Assembly (NCBI GenBank): GCA_002404155.1
Contig: DHJC01000084.1
Coordinates: 1-31,713 of the forward strand
Direction of reading: 5' to 3'
Origin: Chloroflexi bacterium UBA4730
Lineage (GTDB): Bacteria > Chloroflexota > Limnocylindria > P2-11E
DNA length: 31,713 nt
The notes under the pieces were generated by a model, which saw only the letters and a program-made list of their open reading frames with translations, ran no database searches and was not told the DNA's origin. Numbering within the stretch: the first letter of the stretch is position 1; the number at the start of each line of letters is the position of its first letter. The position numbers and the translations under genes were made by a program. This document shows, one piece after another, positions 1 through 8,370 of this stretch.

Positions 1-27
1 TCTATGGGCAGCTCAGCTAGCTAGCGC

Positions 28-489
28 GTGCGGTACGCCGGACGGACGCTCGCCGCGGCCCTCGTGAGCGCGGCCGCGACGGTGGCGGTCGCCCTCTTCT
101 CGGCCTACCGGCTTGCCGACGCGCCTATCCGCGGCCGGCTCGCCGGGCCCGACCCGATCGGCACGCTCGCCTCCACGATCGCACTCGTCGTCGCGCTGAT
201 CGCGTTCTACCGACTCGGCCGCTCGATCGCAGCCGATGCCGCGACCGCCCGTCCGGCCATCGTCGCCGGCGTGCTCGGTGGCGCACTCGCCGGTCTCGCC
301 GGCGGCGGCGCGCAGTCGGTCGCGCTCTCCGACTACCTCGGTGCGGTGCTCGCCGGATACGCCGTGCCACCCGAGTTCCTCGCGATCGCGCTCGGCGCGT
401 ATGTCGTCGTCGCGACGTGCGCCGCGGCGGCGGTCGCGGCTGCCATCACCTACACCGCGTGGCACCGCGCGAAAGCGACGATCAGCTGA
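28..489 (+). CDS. Small four-helix membrane protein, unknown function
   Basis: A 153-residue protein starting at GTG 28. It is almost entirely hydrophobic, with likely membrane segments at about residues 8-27, 43-62, 76-95 and 117-143. The third segment is rich in Gly and Ala (GGALAGLAGGGA) and the short loops carry Arg. I recognise no catalytic motif and no named family. It converges on the aldolase-like gene on the other strand: the palindrome TCAGCTGA at 482-489 supplies the TGA stops of both genes. The 27 bases before it contain overlapping CTAGCTAGC repeats and no obvious ribosome binding site. The coding call is supported by a clean hydrophobic pattern; the function is unknown. Confidence 0.6.
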   Translation: MRYAGRTLAAALVSAAATVAVALFSAYRLADAPIRGRLAGPDPIGTLASTIALVVALIAFYRLGRSIAADAATARPAIVAGVLGGALAGLAGGGAQSVALSDYLGAVLAGYAVPPEFLAIALGAYVVVATCAAAAVAAAITYTAWHRAKATIS

Positions 490-892
490 CCGGATACGCC
501 CCGATGAGCGCGCCCGCTGCCTTCGCCTGCGCCTCCGCCTCATCCCATGGCCGGTGCAGGAGCGTCACGATCACGCTGGGCAGGCTGTCAGCCGTGACGA
601 TCGTCCCATCCGCGGCGAGTGCCGCAGCTCGCGCCTCGGGCCGCGCCCGAAGCGCGTCGAGGTAGCGGCCTACGTCGCCGGGCGGCGTACCGAAGAGCTC
701 CACGCCATCCCGGAGCCGGACGATCGTCACGTCGTATGGCGTCATGGTGTGATTCGAGATGCCCTCGCTCGCGAGGTATACGACCTCGCCGGTGAGCAAC
801 ACGATGCGGCCGTCCCCCGCGAGCGCGTTCGCATGCGCCAAGATGCGTGTCGCGACCGTCAGCTCCGTCGCGGGCTCTTCGCGGATCAGCAC
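482..892 (-). CDS. Degenerate class II aldolase/adducin-like protein
   Basis: From the GTG at 892 this gives 136 residues. The sequence follows the class II aldolase/adducin fold: an N-terminal ATRILAHANALAGDGRIV helix-strand, then SNHTMTPYDVTIVRL (the usual place of the 'hmTpeDlvvvdl' signature), then YLDALRARPEARAAAL (usually H-x-iY-x-RPdv-aVvH). The zinc-binding HxH and the final His of active family members are not seen, and the protein is much shorter than the usual ~210 residues. It is therefore probably non-catalytic, or has a non-aldolase role. An in-frame extension to 973 would lie inside lipB and looks like out-of-frame lipB sequence (Arg/Ser/Pro rich), so I use the start 13 bases after the lipB stop. 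It is the last gene of the E1-E2-lipA-lipB operon. Confidence 0.6.
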   Translation of the reverse strand: MLIREEPATELTVATRILAHANALAGDGRIVLLTGEVVYLASEGISNHTMTPYDVTIVRLRDGVELFGTPPGDVGRYLDALRARPEARAAALAADGTIVTADSLPSVIVTLLHRPWDEAEAQAKAAGALIGAYPVS

Positions 893-905
893 CCCGCGAG
901 AGGAC

Positions 906-1667
906 CTAGGCCGCGACGGCGGCGAGCAGGTCTTCGGCGCCGCGCACGGGCGCTTCCGCCGGGATCTCGTCATCGCGCGGCGCGGCGACCGTCGTGTCCC
1001 AGACGAGCGTTCGCTCGAGCCGTTCAGCCAGCCGTGCGGCGCACACGAGCGCGACGTCGTCGACCGTCGCGGCCACGCCGAGCCGCGCGAGGGATCCGAC
1101 CTCGTGCATGAAGCCGCACGGGATCATCCGATCGAACGCGGCGAGATCGGTGTCCACGTTCAGCGCGAAACCGTGCCGCGTGACGCCGCGTGACACCCGC
1201 ACGCCAATGGCCGCGATCTTTCCGACCTGGCGGGGCCCGGCCTCGCGACGGTCTGGCAGCTCCACCCAGACACCCGTTTTCCCCTCGATGGTCCGAGACG
1301 CGATGCCGAAGTGCGCGAGCGTCGCGCGCAGCGCATCTTCGAGCGCGCGGACGTACGCGACCACGTCGGGAGCGTGGCCGAGCGAGACGATCGGATAGCC
1401 CACCAGCTGCCCCGGTCCGTGGTAGGTGATGTCGCCGCCACGATCGACCCGATATACGGAGGCGCCCGCAGCGCGCAGCTCGCTCGGGGATGCGGTCAGG
1501 TGATCGAGCGTCCCGCGCCGGCCGATCGTGTAGACGGGATCGTGCTCGAGCAGCAGCAGGCGCTCCGGGCCGCCCGCGGCGAGTCGTGACGCGACGGCCT
1601 CCTGCGTCCGCCAGCCTTCGAGATAGCCGACCCGGCCAAGCGCGGTCGCGTGCAGCTCAGCCGGCAC
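906..1667 (-). CDS. lipB: Octanoyltransferase LipB
   Basis: Transfers octanoyl groups from acyl carrier protein to the lipoyl-domain lysine of 2-oxoacid dehydrogenases and GcvH. The 253-residue protein shows the family signatures: HDPVYTIGRRG near residue 45, RGGDITYHGPGQLVGYP at 76-92, catalytic Lys150 in GKIAAIGVRVSRGVTRHGF, and the acyl-thioester Cys184 in MIPCGF. The start is GTG 1667, which overlaps the end of lipA by 11 bases, so the two are translationally coupled. About 40 residues beyond the usual C-terminus are Ala-rich. With lipA and the lipoyl E2 in the same operon, its likely main client is that E2. Confidence 0.95.
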   Translation of the reverse strand: MPAELHATALGRVGYLEGWRTQEAVASRLAAGGPERLLLLEHDPVYTIGRRGTLDHLTASPSELRAAGASVYRVDRGGDITYHGPGQLVGYPIVSLGHAPDVVAYVRALEDALRATLAHFGIASRTIEGKTGVWVELPDRREAGPRQVGKIAAIGVRVSRGVTRHGFALNVDTDLAAFDRMIPCGFMHEVGSLARLGVAATVDDVALVCAARLAERLERTLVWDTTVAAPRDDEIPAEAPVRGAEDLLAAVAA

Positions 1668-2613
1668 GCGCCAGCCCCACGTGACGTTCGGCGTGATAGG
1701 AGCTCCGCACGAGCGGACCGGACTCGACGTGCCCGAACCCCATGGTCATGCCGAGATCGCGGAGCTCCGCGAACTCCGCCGGCGTCCAGTAGCGCTCGAT
1801 CGGCAGATGCTCCGGCGACGGGCGCAGGTACTGGCCAATGGTCAGGACATCGGTACCCTGCTCGGCGATCGCGCGCATCGTCGTCACGATCTCGTCCTTC
1901 GTCTCGCCGAGCCCGACCATGATCCCGGTCTTGCACACGAGCTCCGCCGCACGCTCCTTGGTTCGGCGCAGCACCTCGAGCGACCGCTCGAAGCGGGCCT
2001 GCGGACGGACCCGCGAGTAGAGCCGCGGGACCGTCTCGACGTTGTGGTTCATGATCTCGGGCCGCTCGGCAAGCACGACGTCGAGGGCCTCGAGGACGCC
2101 GCGGAAATCCGGGATCAGCACCTCGACGGACGTGCCGGGCGACTGCCGGCGGATCTCGCGGATCGTCTCGGCGAACATCCGCGCGCCGCCGTCCTCGAGC
2201 TCATCGCGGTTCACGCTGGTGACGACCGCGTGCTTGACGCCCATGCGCGCGACCGCGTCGCCGACCCGCGCCGGCTCGAGCAGATCCAGCTCCGTCGGCT
2301 TGCCGGTCTTCACTGCGCAGAAGCCACACGACCGGGTGCACGTGTCGCCAAGGATCATGAACGTCGCGGTTCCGGCGCCCCAACACTCGGCCATGTTCGG
2401 ACAGTGGGCTTCTTCGCAGACCGTGTGGAGCGACTTGCTCCGCATGAGGCGGCGCAGCTCTTCGACCTGCGGGCCCATCGGCAGGCGTACCTTCAGCCAG
2501 TCGGGGCGCGCGCGGTCGATGGGCACGCGCTCGTTGACGGCGCTCCGGCCGCGCGACCGCGGCCGCTCGATCTCGCCGGGTATCTCGAACGCGATCGGAA
2601 CGAGCTCTGCCAC
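1657..2613 (-). CDS. lipA: Lipoyl synthase LipA
   Basis: Radical SAM enzyme that inserts two sulfurs into octanoyl-lysine to make lipoyl-lysine. The 318-residue protein carries the auxiliary cluster motif C66-x4-C71-x5-C77 (CEEAHCPNMAEC), the radical SAM motif C92-x3-C96-x2-C99 (CTRSCGFC), the NHNVETVPRLY segment and the C-terminal RSSYHA that supplies the Ser ligand of the auxiliary cluster. The start is GTG 2613: its first G is the last base of the E2 stop codon (TAGTG). The frame is open much further upstream (to 3213), but that part is shadow of the E2 gene. It lies between the E2 and lipB. Confidence 0.95.
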   Translation of the reverse strand: MAELVPIAFEIPGEIERPRSRGRSAVNERVPIDRARPDWLKVRLPMGPQVEELRRLMRSKSLHTVCEEAHCPNMAECWGAGTATFMILGDTCTRSCGFCAVKTGKPTELDLLEPARVGDAVARMGVKHAVVTSVNRDELEDGGARMFAETIREIRRQSPGTSVEVLIPDFRGVLEALDVVLAERPEIMNHNVETVPRLYSRVRPQARFERSLEVLRRTKERAAELVCKTGIMVGLGETKDEIVTTMRAIAEQGTDVLTIGQYLRPSPEHLPIERYWTPAEFAELRDLGMTMGFGHVESGPLVRSSYHAERHVGLARAG

Positions 2614-4049
2614 TAGCTGAGCGCGACGTTCGCCGGGTCGACGCCCTGGATCCACGCCTTCACATCGCGCAGGAAGGCCGCAGCGGTCGCGCCGTCCATG
2701 ATCCGGTGATCGAACGAGAGGACGACGTTCCCCATCGTGCGGATGCCGATCGTGTCGTCGTCGAGCGCGACGACGCGTTTCCCGATGGACTCGGTCGTCA
2801 TGATCGCCGCCTGCCCGGGGTTCACGATCGGGTAGCTCAGGTACGTCCCGAGGGTCCCGCCGTTGTTCACGGTGAACGTCCCGCCGTCGAAGTCCTGGAG
2901 GGTGAGCTTCTTGCCGCGCGCCCGCGTCGCGAGATCGCGCACCGCGCGGGCGATCCCGGTGATCGACAGCTCGTCCGCGTTCTTGATCACCGGCACGACG
3001 AGCCCGTCGTCGCCGAGCGAGATCGCGATGCCGAGGTTGATCGCCTTCACCTTGAGGATGCCCTGGTCCGTCCATCTCGCGTTCACGAACGGGTAGCGCC
3101 GGAGCGCGATCGTCACCGCCTTGATCGCGAACGGCAGGTACGTGAGCTCGTAACCCTCGCGGGCCTTGAACGACTCGCGCACCGACTCGCGGAACTTCGC
3201 GACGTTCGTCCAATCGATCTCCATCATCGCCGCGGCGTGCGGGATCGTGGTCTTCGAGACGACCATCGCGTTCGCGATGGCCTTGCGCATCTGGGTGAGC
3301 GCGATCGTCTCGTCCCCGGCCATGGCCTGCGGCATCGCTGGCTGCGCCGCGGCGGCAGCGGCCGGGCGCGGTGCAGCGGGACGCTGCTGCGGCTGGGATT
3401 GCATCTGGGCGACGAACTGCTCGACGTCCTGACGGGTGACGCGGCCGTTCAGCCCGGTGCCCGACACGCGATCGAGGTCGACGCCGTGCTCGGCCGCGAG
3501 CTTACGCACGACCGGCGTCGCGCGGATGTCGCCATTCGACGACGGCGCTGGCGCGGTGGCGACGGCCGGGGACGACCCCTGTGCGGGCCGGGGTGCTGGC
3601 GCCGCCTGCGGCGCGGGTGGTGGTTGGGGCGACGGCGCCGTCTGCGACGCGGGAGGTGGTTGGGGCGACGGCGCCGGCTGCGAGGCCGGCTGTTGAGGCG
3701 CCGGCGAGGACGACAAGGAGGAGGCCGCTGCTGGGGGCGCCGAGTTAGCCGGCTGAGCGGACGGCGCCGACGCCCCGGACGCACGCTCGCCGGCAGGCTC
3801 AGCCGCCTCGGCCGTCTCGAATGTCGCCAGCAGCGTGCCGATCGGCACCGTGTCGCCCTCCTTCACCTTAACGTCCTTCAACGTCCCGGCGACCGGCGAC
3901 GGGATCTCGGTGTTCACCTTGTCCGTCTGCACTTCGACCAGCAGGTCGTACTTCTCGACCTTCTCGCCGGGCTGTTTCAGCCATTTCCCGATCGTGCCCT
4001 CGGTGACGGATTCACCGAGCTTCGGCATCTTCAGCTCAAAGACACTCAT
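2613..4049 (-). CDS. Dihydrolipoamide acyltransferase (E2) of a 2-oxoacid dehydrogenase complex
   Basis: A 478-residue E2. Domain order: lipoyl domain (1-78) with the modified lysine K44 in EVQTDKVNTEI; a long Ala/Pro/Ser linker (about 80-172) with short tandem repeats; a peripheral subunit-binding domain (about 175-213, ATPVVRKLAAEHGVDLDRV); and the C-terminal catalytic domain with the DHRIMDG motif (active-site His and Asp). One lipoyl domain and this architecture suit a branched-chain or pyruvate complex; substrate cannot be decided by eye. I choose ATG 4049, three bases after the E1 beta stop (TGA AA ATG region) with GGCGG upstream; a TTG two codons earlier would overlap that stop. K44 is the expected substrate of the downstream LipB and LipA. 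Confidence 0.93.
   Translation of the reverse strand: MSVFELKMPKLGESVTEGTIGKWLKQPGEKVEKYDLLVEVQTDKVNTEIPSPVAGTLKDVKVKEGDTVPIGTLLATFETAEAAEPAGERASGASAPSAQPANSAPPAAASSLSSSPAPQQPASQPAPSPQPPPASQTAPSPQPPPAPQAAPAPRPAQGSSPAVATAPAPSSNGDIRATPVVRKLAAEHGVDLDRVSGTGLNGRVTRQDVEQFVAQMQSQPQQRPAAPRPAAAAAAQPAMPQAMAGDETIALTQMRKAIANAMVVSKTTIPHAAAMMEIDWTNVAKFRESVRESFKAREGYELTYLPFAIKAVTIALRRYPFVNARWTDQGILKVKAINLGIAISLGDDGLVVPVIKNADELSITGIARAVRDLATRARGKKLTLQDFDGGTFTVNNGGTLGTYLSYPIVNPGQAAIMTTESIGKRVVALDDDTIGIRTMGNVVLSFDHRIMDGATAAAFLRDVKAWIQGVDPANVALS
3619..3690 (-). repeat. 36-bp tandem repeat in the E2 linker
   Basis: Two adjacent copies of a 36-base unit (3619-3654 and 3655-3690) beginning GGTGGTTGGGGCGACGGCGC on the plus strand, the second slightly diverged. 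A partial third unit lies just before them. In the protein they give a 12-residue Pro/Ser/Gln/Ala repeat (SPQPPPASQTAP) in the flexible linker between the lipoyl and subunit-binding domains. The copy number is likely to vary among strains. Confidence 0.85.
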
Positions 4050-4051
4050 TT

Positions 4052-5035
4052 TCAATATGCCGCCAATTCCCGCATCTTCGTAGCGATATTGTCCGCGTTC
4101 GGCAGGAACGCGTCTTCCTGGATCTTGTTGAACGGCGTCGCCGGCGATTCCGGCCCGGCGAGGCGCATCACCGGAGCGTCCAGCGAATCGAACGCCTCCT
4201 CGGCGATCATCGCGCAGATCTCAGCGCCCGCGCCGAAGAGCCGATTGTCCTCGTACACGATGAGGCACTTGCCGGTCTTCCGGGCCTCGCGGAGGATCGT
4301 CTCCGAGTCGAGCGGACGGAGGCTCCGCACGTCCACGACGTCGACGGAGATGCCTTCTCGCCCGAGCGTCTCCGCGGCCTCGAGGCAGCGGTGCAGCATC
4401 AGGCCATACGCGTACACGGTGATGTCGGTCCCGTCGCGCTTCACGTCGGCGGGCCCCAGCGGGATCGTGAAATCGCCGTCGGGCACGTCGCCCTTCACCG
4501 CCCGGTACGTCGCCTTGTGCTCGAGGAAGATGACGGGGTCGGGGTCGCGGATGGCCGAGCGCAACATCCCGGTGATGTCCTTGGGCGTGCTCGGCACCAC
4601 GACCTTCAAACCGGGCACGTGCGCGTAGAACGCCTCGAGCGATTGCGAGTGATAGAGCGCGCCGTGCACGCCGGCGCCCCAGGGCATCCGGATGACGATC
4701 GGTACGTTCCACTGGCCGTTCGACCGGTAGCGGATCCGGGCAGCCTCGTCGACGATCTGCTCGAATGCGGGCGCGCTGAAGTCCGCGAACTGCATCTCCG
4801 CGATCGGCACCAGCCCGGCGATGGCCGCGCCGATGGCCACGCCGACGATCGCGGACTCCGCGAGTGGCATGTCGATGACGCGGTCCGGTCCGAACTCCTC
4901 GATGAACCCGTCGGTCACGCGAAAGACGCCGCCTCGGACGCCGACGTCCTCGCCGAGGATGATGACACGATCGTCGCGCCGGAATTCGTCGCGGAGCGTG
5001 TCGTGGACCGCCTGAACGTTGCTCTTCTCGGCCAC
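4052..5035 (-). CDS. 2-oxoacid dehydrogenase E1 beta subunit (stand-alone)
   Basis: A 327-residue E1 beta (transketolase pyrimidine domain followed by the C-terminal domain). Family features include VIILGEDVGVRGGVFRVTDGF, the MPLAESAIVGVAIGAAIAGLVPIAEMQFADF block and the HSQSLEAFYAHVPGLKVVVPSTP segment containing the conserved His. The length is normal. The start is GTG 5035, four bases after the stop of the fused E1 gene. It lies between that fused E1 and E2. This is odd, because the fused E1 already carries its own beta half, so this is a second beta chain and no separate alpha gene is visible. Pyruvate and branched-chain substrates are both possible. Confidence 0.92.
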   Translation of the reverse strand: MAEKSNVQAVHDTLRDEFRRDDRVIILGEDVGVRGGVFRVTDGFIEEFGPDRVIDMPLAESAIVGVAIGAAIAGLVPIAEMQFADFSAPAFEQIVDEAARIRYRSNGQWNVPIVIRMPWGAGVHGALYHSQSLEAFYAHVPGLKVVVPSTPKDITGMLRSAIRDPDPVIFLEHKATYRAVKGDVPDGDFTIPLGPADVKRDGTDITVYAYGLMLHRCLEAAETLGREGISVDVVDVRSLRPLDSETILREARKTGKCLIVYEDNRLFGAGAEICAMIAEEAFDSLDAPVMRLAGPESPATPFNKIQEDAFLPNADNIATKMRELAAY

Positions 5036-5039
5036 GGAC

Positions 5040-7400
5040 TCAGCCTAGGCGCAGGTCCGGGAAATCGCGCGGCCTGCGCTCGCGCATGAGCGCGTAGGCC
5101 GACTCGACGATCTGCTCCCGGTTCGGCTTCGCGAAGTAGTCGCCGTCGACGCCGACCGGCGCGCGGCTCTCGGCGGCCGTGAGAGTGCGCGGCGCGGCGT
5201 CGAGCTGCTCGAAGCCGTGCTGGACCTCGAGGATCTCGCGTAGGACGTAGGCGGACCCTCCGCCGGGCACGTCCTCGTCCACCACGAGCAGCGCGTTCGT
5301 CTTCTGCAGCGACTTCGCGATCGCGCCGCGCACGTCGAACGGGTTGAGGGTCTGCACGTCGATGATCTCGGCATCGACGCCCATGGCGCTCAGCGTCTCC
5401 GCGGCTTCGAGGGCGATGCGTACGAGCGCGCCATATGTGACGATCGTGAGGTCGCTGCCCGCCCGGACCGTTTCCGGCACGCCGAGCGGGAGACGGAACT
5501 CGCCGAGGTTGTCGGGGACGCGCTCCTTGAGGCGGTATCCGTTGAGCACCTCGACAAGGAGCGCCGGGTTGTCACCGCGGAAGAGCGTGTTGTAGAAGCC
5601 TGCCGCCTGGACCATGTTCCGAGGGACCAGGACGTAGATGCCGCGCAGCGCGTTCAGTACGACCGACATCGGCGACCCGGTGTGCCAGATGCCCTGGAGC
5701 CGATGCCCCTTCGTCCGGATGATGACCGGCGCTTTCTGCCCGCCGGCGGTTCGGTAATGCAGCGGCGCGAGATCGTCGCTTGCGAGCTCCAGCGCGTACA
5801 GCAGGTAGTCGAGGTACTGGATGTCGACGATCGGCCGCAGCCCGCGCAGCGCCGCGCCGATGCCCTGCCCCAGGATCGTCGCCTCACGGATACCGGTGTC
5901 GGTGAAGCGGCGCTCGCCGTACTTGGCCTGCAGCCCTTCGAACACGAGGTTCACGTCACCGAGCTTCCCGACGTCCTCGCCCAGCACGAACAACCGCCGA
6001 TCGCGGGCGAAGTTCAGGTCGAAGTTCCGAAGGAGGACGATCCGGCCGTCGACGCTCTCGGAGCGGTCGGAGTACTCGGCCGCGATCGGCGTGACGTTCA
6101 GCGGCGAGTCGGCCGACCGGCTGTACAGCGTCGACCGGTAGCGCTCCTGGTTGCGCTCGGCGTACTCCTTCGCGAACGCGCGCAGGGCGCCGGACGCCGC
6201 GCCGTCCCGGCCGCGAAGCGCGTACCCAGCGCGGCGGACCGCCGACTGCACGACCCGGCGGCTGACCTCGAGTGGGTCGGCGAGCTCCGCGACGACGTCC
6301 GCGAGGCGCACGTCTGGCGCCTCCTGCTGGGCGCGCTCGATGAGCCCGCGAGCCCGATCGAGCTCCCTTTTGATCGGATCGAGGTACGCCTCCCACGCGG
6401 CCACGCGCGCCGACTCGACGGTCTTGCGATCCTCGTCTTCGAATGTGTCAAGCTCGGCCGCGGTCGCGATCTTCTCCGCGAGTATCCAGTCGCGCATCTT
6501 CGCGATCGGGTCGCCGGAGGTCTCGAACGCAAGGCGCTCCTTCGACTTGTAACGCTCGTGCGAGCCGCTCGTGGAGTGGCCCTGTGGCTGCGTCATTTCG
6601 GTCACGTGGATGAGCGCCGGGACCTGCTCGCGCCGCACGAGTCCGGTGATCTCCGCATACGTCTCGACCAGCGCCGGATAGTCCCAGCCCCTGACCACGC
6701 GGATCTCGAACCCGGTCGTGCCGGGCTCGCGCTGGAATCCCGCGAGGGCCGCGGAGATCGAGCCCTTGATCGTCTGGTACTCGTTCGGCACCGAGATGCC
6801 GTACCCGTCGTCCCACACCGAGACGAGCAGCGGGATCTGCAGCACGCCGGCCGCGTTCATCGTTTCCCAGAACAGGCCCTCGCTCGTGCCCGCGTTCCCG
6901 ATGGTCGCGAATGTGATCTCGTCGCCGTTCACCGAGAAGCCTGGCGCGGCGTCGCGCAGCGCGGGATCGGCGCGGTAGAGCTTCGACGCGTAGGCGAGCC
7001 CAAGCGAGCGCGGGATATGCGCCGCGACGGGCGAGAGGTCCGCCGAGGACTGCATCGCCTCCGCCAGCCGCTTCCAACGGCCGTCGGCGTCCAGGAGGCG
7101 GGTCGCGAAGTGGCTCACCATCTGCCGTCCGGCGGAAGCGGGCTCTGCCTCGAGATCGGTGTTCGTGTAGAGCTGGGCGAAGAACCGCGACAGGTCGGAC
7201 ATGCCGGTCGCGAACATGAACGTCTGGTCCCGGTAGTAGCCGGACCGCCAGTCGCCCGGCCGGAAGGCCTTCGCCATGGCGAGCTGGGCGACCTCTTTGC
7301 CGTCGCCGAAGATGCCGAACGGCGCCTTCCCGGTGAGGACCTCGCGTCGGCCGGACACGCTCGCGATCCGCGAGCGGAAGGCGAGGCGGTAGTCGGACAC
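5040..7400 (-). CDS. Fused 2-oxoacid dehydrogenase E1 (alpha-beta in one chain)
   Basis: A 786-residue thiamine-diphosphate E1. The alpha half (about 1-310) has FGDGKEVAQ, YYRDQTFMFATG and the diphosphate motif at 168-203 (GNAGTSEGLFWE ... WDDGYGIS, in place of GDG...NN). A helical linker follows (about 320-430). The beta half starts near 450 with RRLFVLGEDVGKLGDVN and includes RFTDTGIREATILGQGIGAALRG and the conserved His in WHTGSPMS. Such single-chain E1 proteins are known mainly from Bacteroidetes-type genomes. The frame is open to 7730, but that part overlaps the hydrolase and is Arg/Ser-rich shadow; GTG 7400, with GGAG just upstream, is the first usable start, though homology may begin about 5 residues earlier (LSPAEIV). 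Confidence 0.88.
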   Translation of the reverse strand: MSDYRLAFRSRIASVSGRREVLTGKAPFGIFGDGKEVAQLAMAKAFRPGDWRSGYYRDQTFMFATGMSDLSRFFAQLYTNTDLEAEPASAGRQMVSHFATRLLDADGRWKRLAEAMQSSADLSPVAAHIPRSLGLAYASKLYRADPALRDAAPGFSVNGDEITFATIGNAGTSEGLFWETMNAAGVLQIPLLVSVWDDGYGISVPNEYQTIKGSISAALAGFQREPGTTGFEIRVVRGWDYPALVETYAEITGLVRREQVPALIHVTEMTQPQGHSTSGSHERYKSKERLAFETSGDPIAKMRDWILAEKIATAAELDTFEDEDRKTVESARVAAWEAYLDPIKRELDRARGLIERAQQEAPDVRLADVVAELADPLEVSRRVVQSAVRRAGYALRGRDGAASGALRAFAKEYAERNQERYRSTLYSRSADSPLNVTPIAAEYSDRSESVDGRIVLLRNFDLNFARDRRLFVLGEDVGKLGDVNLVFEGLQAKYGERRFTDTGIREATILGQGIGAALRGLRPIVDIQYLDYLLYALELASDDLAPLHYRTAGGQKAPVIIRTKGHRLQGIWHTGSPMSVVLNALRGIYVLVPRNMVQAAGFYNTLFRGDNPALLVEVLNGYRLKERVPDNLGEFRLPLGVPETVRAGSDLTIVTYGALVRIALEAAETLSAMGVDAEIIDVQTLNPFDVRGAIAKSLQKTNALLVVDEDVPGGGSAYVLREILEVQHGFEQLDAAPRTLTAAESRAPVGVDGDYFAKPNREQIVESAYALMRERRPRDFPDLRLG

Positions 7401-7464
7401 GATCTCCGCTGGGCTGAGCTGGCCGCGCGATCGAGGCGTCGCCGTCGCCCCGGAAGCGGCGCGG

Positions 7465-8370
7465 CTACTGCTCTTGATGTGCCACTCCGGACCCGATGGT
7501 ACGAGCCGCGGCCGGTCCGCGTTCGCCCGACTCCGCGCGATCCAAGAACGGGAGGAGCGCGCCCGCGAACGCGTCGGGCTGCTCCGGCATGACGAGATGG
7601 CCCGCGCGGTCGATGATGCGGAGCTCCGCGTCCGGATAGCTCTCGCGCAATCTGTCGAGGTGCGCGGCTGGGATGATCCCGTCCTCGCGCCCCCACACGA
7701 CGAGCACCGGGCCGGCGTACTCACCGGCACGTGCGAGCCACGTCTCGCGCAGGCGCGGGCGAACGCCGCGGAGCGTCGCGACGGCTCGCATCACGCGGAG
7801 GGTCTCGGGGTACGTGCGGTCAAAGCGCTCGCCCTCGGCGTAGAGGTGCGCCGGGATCCGCGAGCGATCGTGGAAGCACGACTCGAGGATCGCGCGCGAC
7901 GTGGACTTCGGGCGCGGCAGCCACGTCGTCAATGCGAGGAACGGAAGCGAGAAGATCCGGAGGAAGAGCGCGATCTCGGGCCCGAAGCCACCGGGCGCGA
8001 CGAGGGTCAGGGACCGGAATGCGTTCGGGTGGCACACCGCCGTGACGGCCGCGATGCCGCCGCCGAGCGAGTGGCCGACGAGATGCGGCCGCTCGAGGCC
8101 CAGCGCCTGACGCACCCCGTCGACGACGGTCGGATAGAACGGGTCTGGCGGGTCGAAGTACCGGGCCTGGCGCACCGCCGTGCTCTCGCCAAAGCCCGGG
8201 AGGTCGAAGGCGATGGCGCGACGTCCGGAGGCGGCCACGCGTTCGATCGTCTCGGTCCAGTTCTCGGCCCACCCGCCGACGCCGTGGACGAACAGCACCG
8301 TACGCTCGCCCGCTCCGGCCTCGATGACCCGGATGCGTGAGCCCGCCGCCTCGATCGTCGACGTTCTCAT
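7465..8370 (-). CDS. Alpha/beta-hydrolase
   Basis: A 301-residue alpha/beta-hydrolase. It has the oxyanion-hole segment VLFVHGVGGWAENW near residue 27, the nucleophile Ser in VGHSLGGGIAA, the acid Asp in VVWGREDGI and the catalytic His in RAGHLVMPEQPDAF. A cap region with aromatic and Arg residues lies between the nucleophile and the Asp. Substrate is unknown; esterase, lactonase and C-C hydrolase members look alike at this level. Start is ATG 8370, six bases from a -10-like CATTAT on the minus strand. It is the first gene of the E1/E2/lip operon, with 64 bases before the chosen E1 start. Confidence 0.85.
   Translation of the reverse strand: MRTSTIEAAGSRIRVIEAGAGERTVLFVHGVGGWAENWTETIERVAASGRRAIAFDLPGFGESTAVRQARYFDPPDPFYPTVVDGVRQALGLERPHLVGHSLGGGIAAVTAVCHPNAFRSLTLVAPGGFGPEIALFLRIFSLPFLALTTWLPRPKSTSRAILESCFHDRSRIPAHLYAEGERFDRTYPETLRVMRAVATLRGVRPRLRETWLARAGEYAGPVLVVWGREDGIIPAAHLDRLRESYPDAELRIIDRAGHLVMPEQPDAFAGALLPFLDRAESGERGPAAARTIGSGVAHQEQ

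Noticed and set aside
2614..3213. N-terminal extension of the LipA frame
   Set aside because: The extra 200 residues are Arg-rich shadow of E2; GTG 2613 overlapping the E2 stop fits LipA homology.
2706..4628. 640-residue plus-strand open frame opposite E2/E1 beta
   Set aside because: Arg/His/Asp-rich composition without domains; it is the antisense shadow of clearly identified E2 and E1 beta genes in GC-rich DNA.
5682..7592. 636-residue plus-strand open frame opposite the fused E1
   Set aside because: Antisense shadow; no motif and skewed composition.
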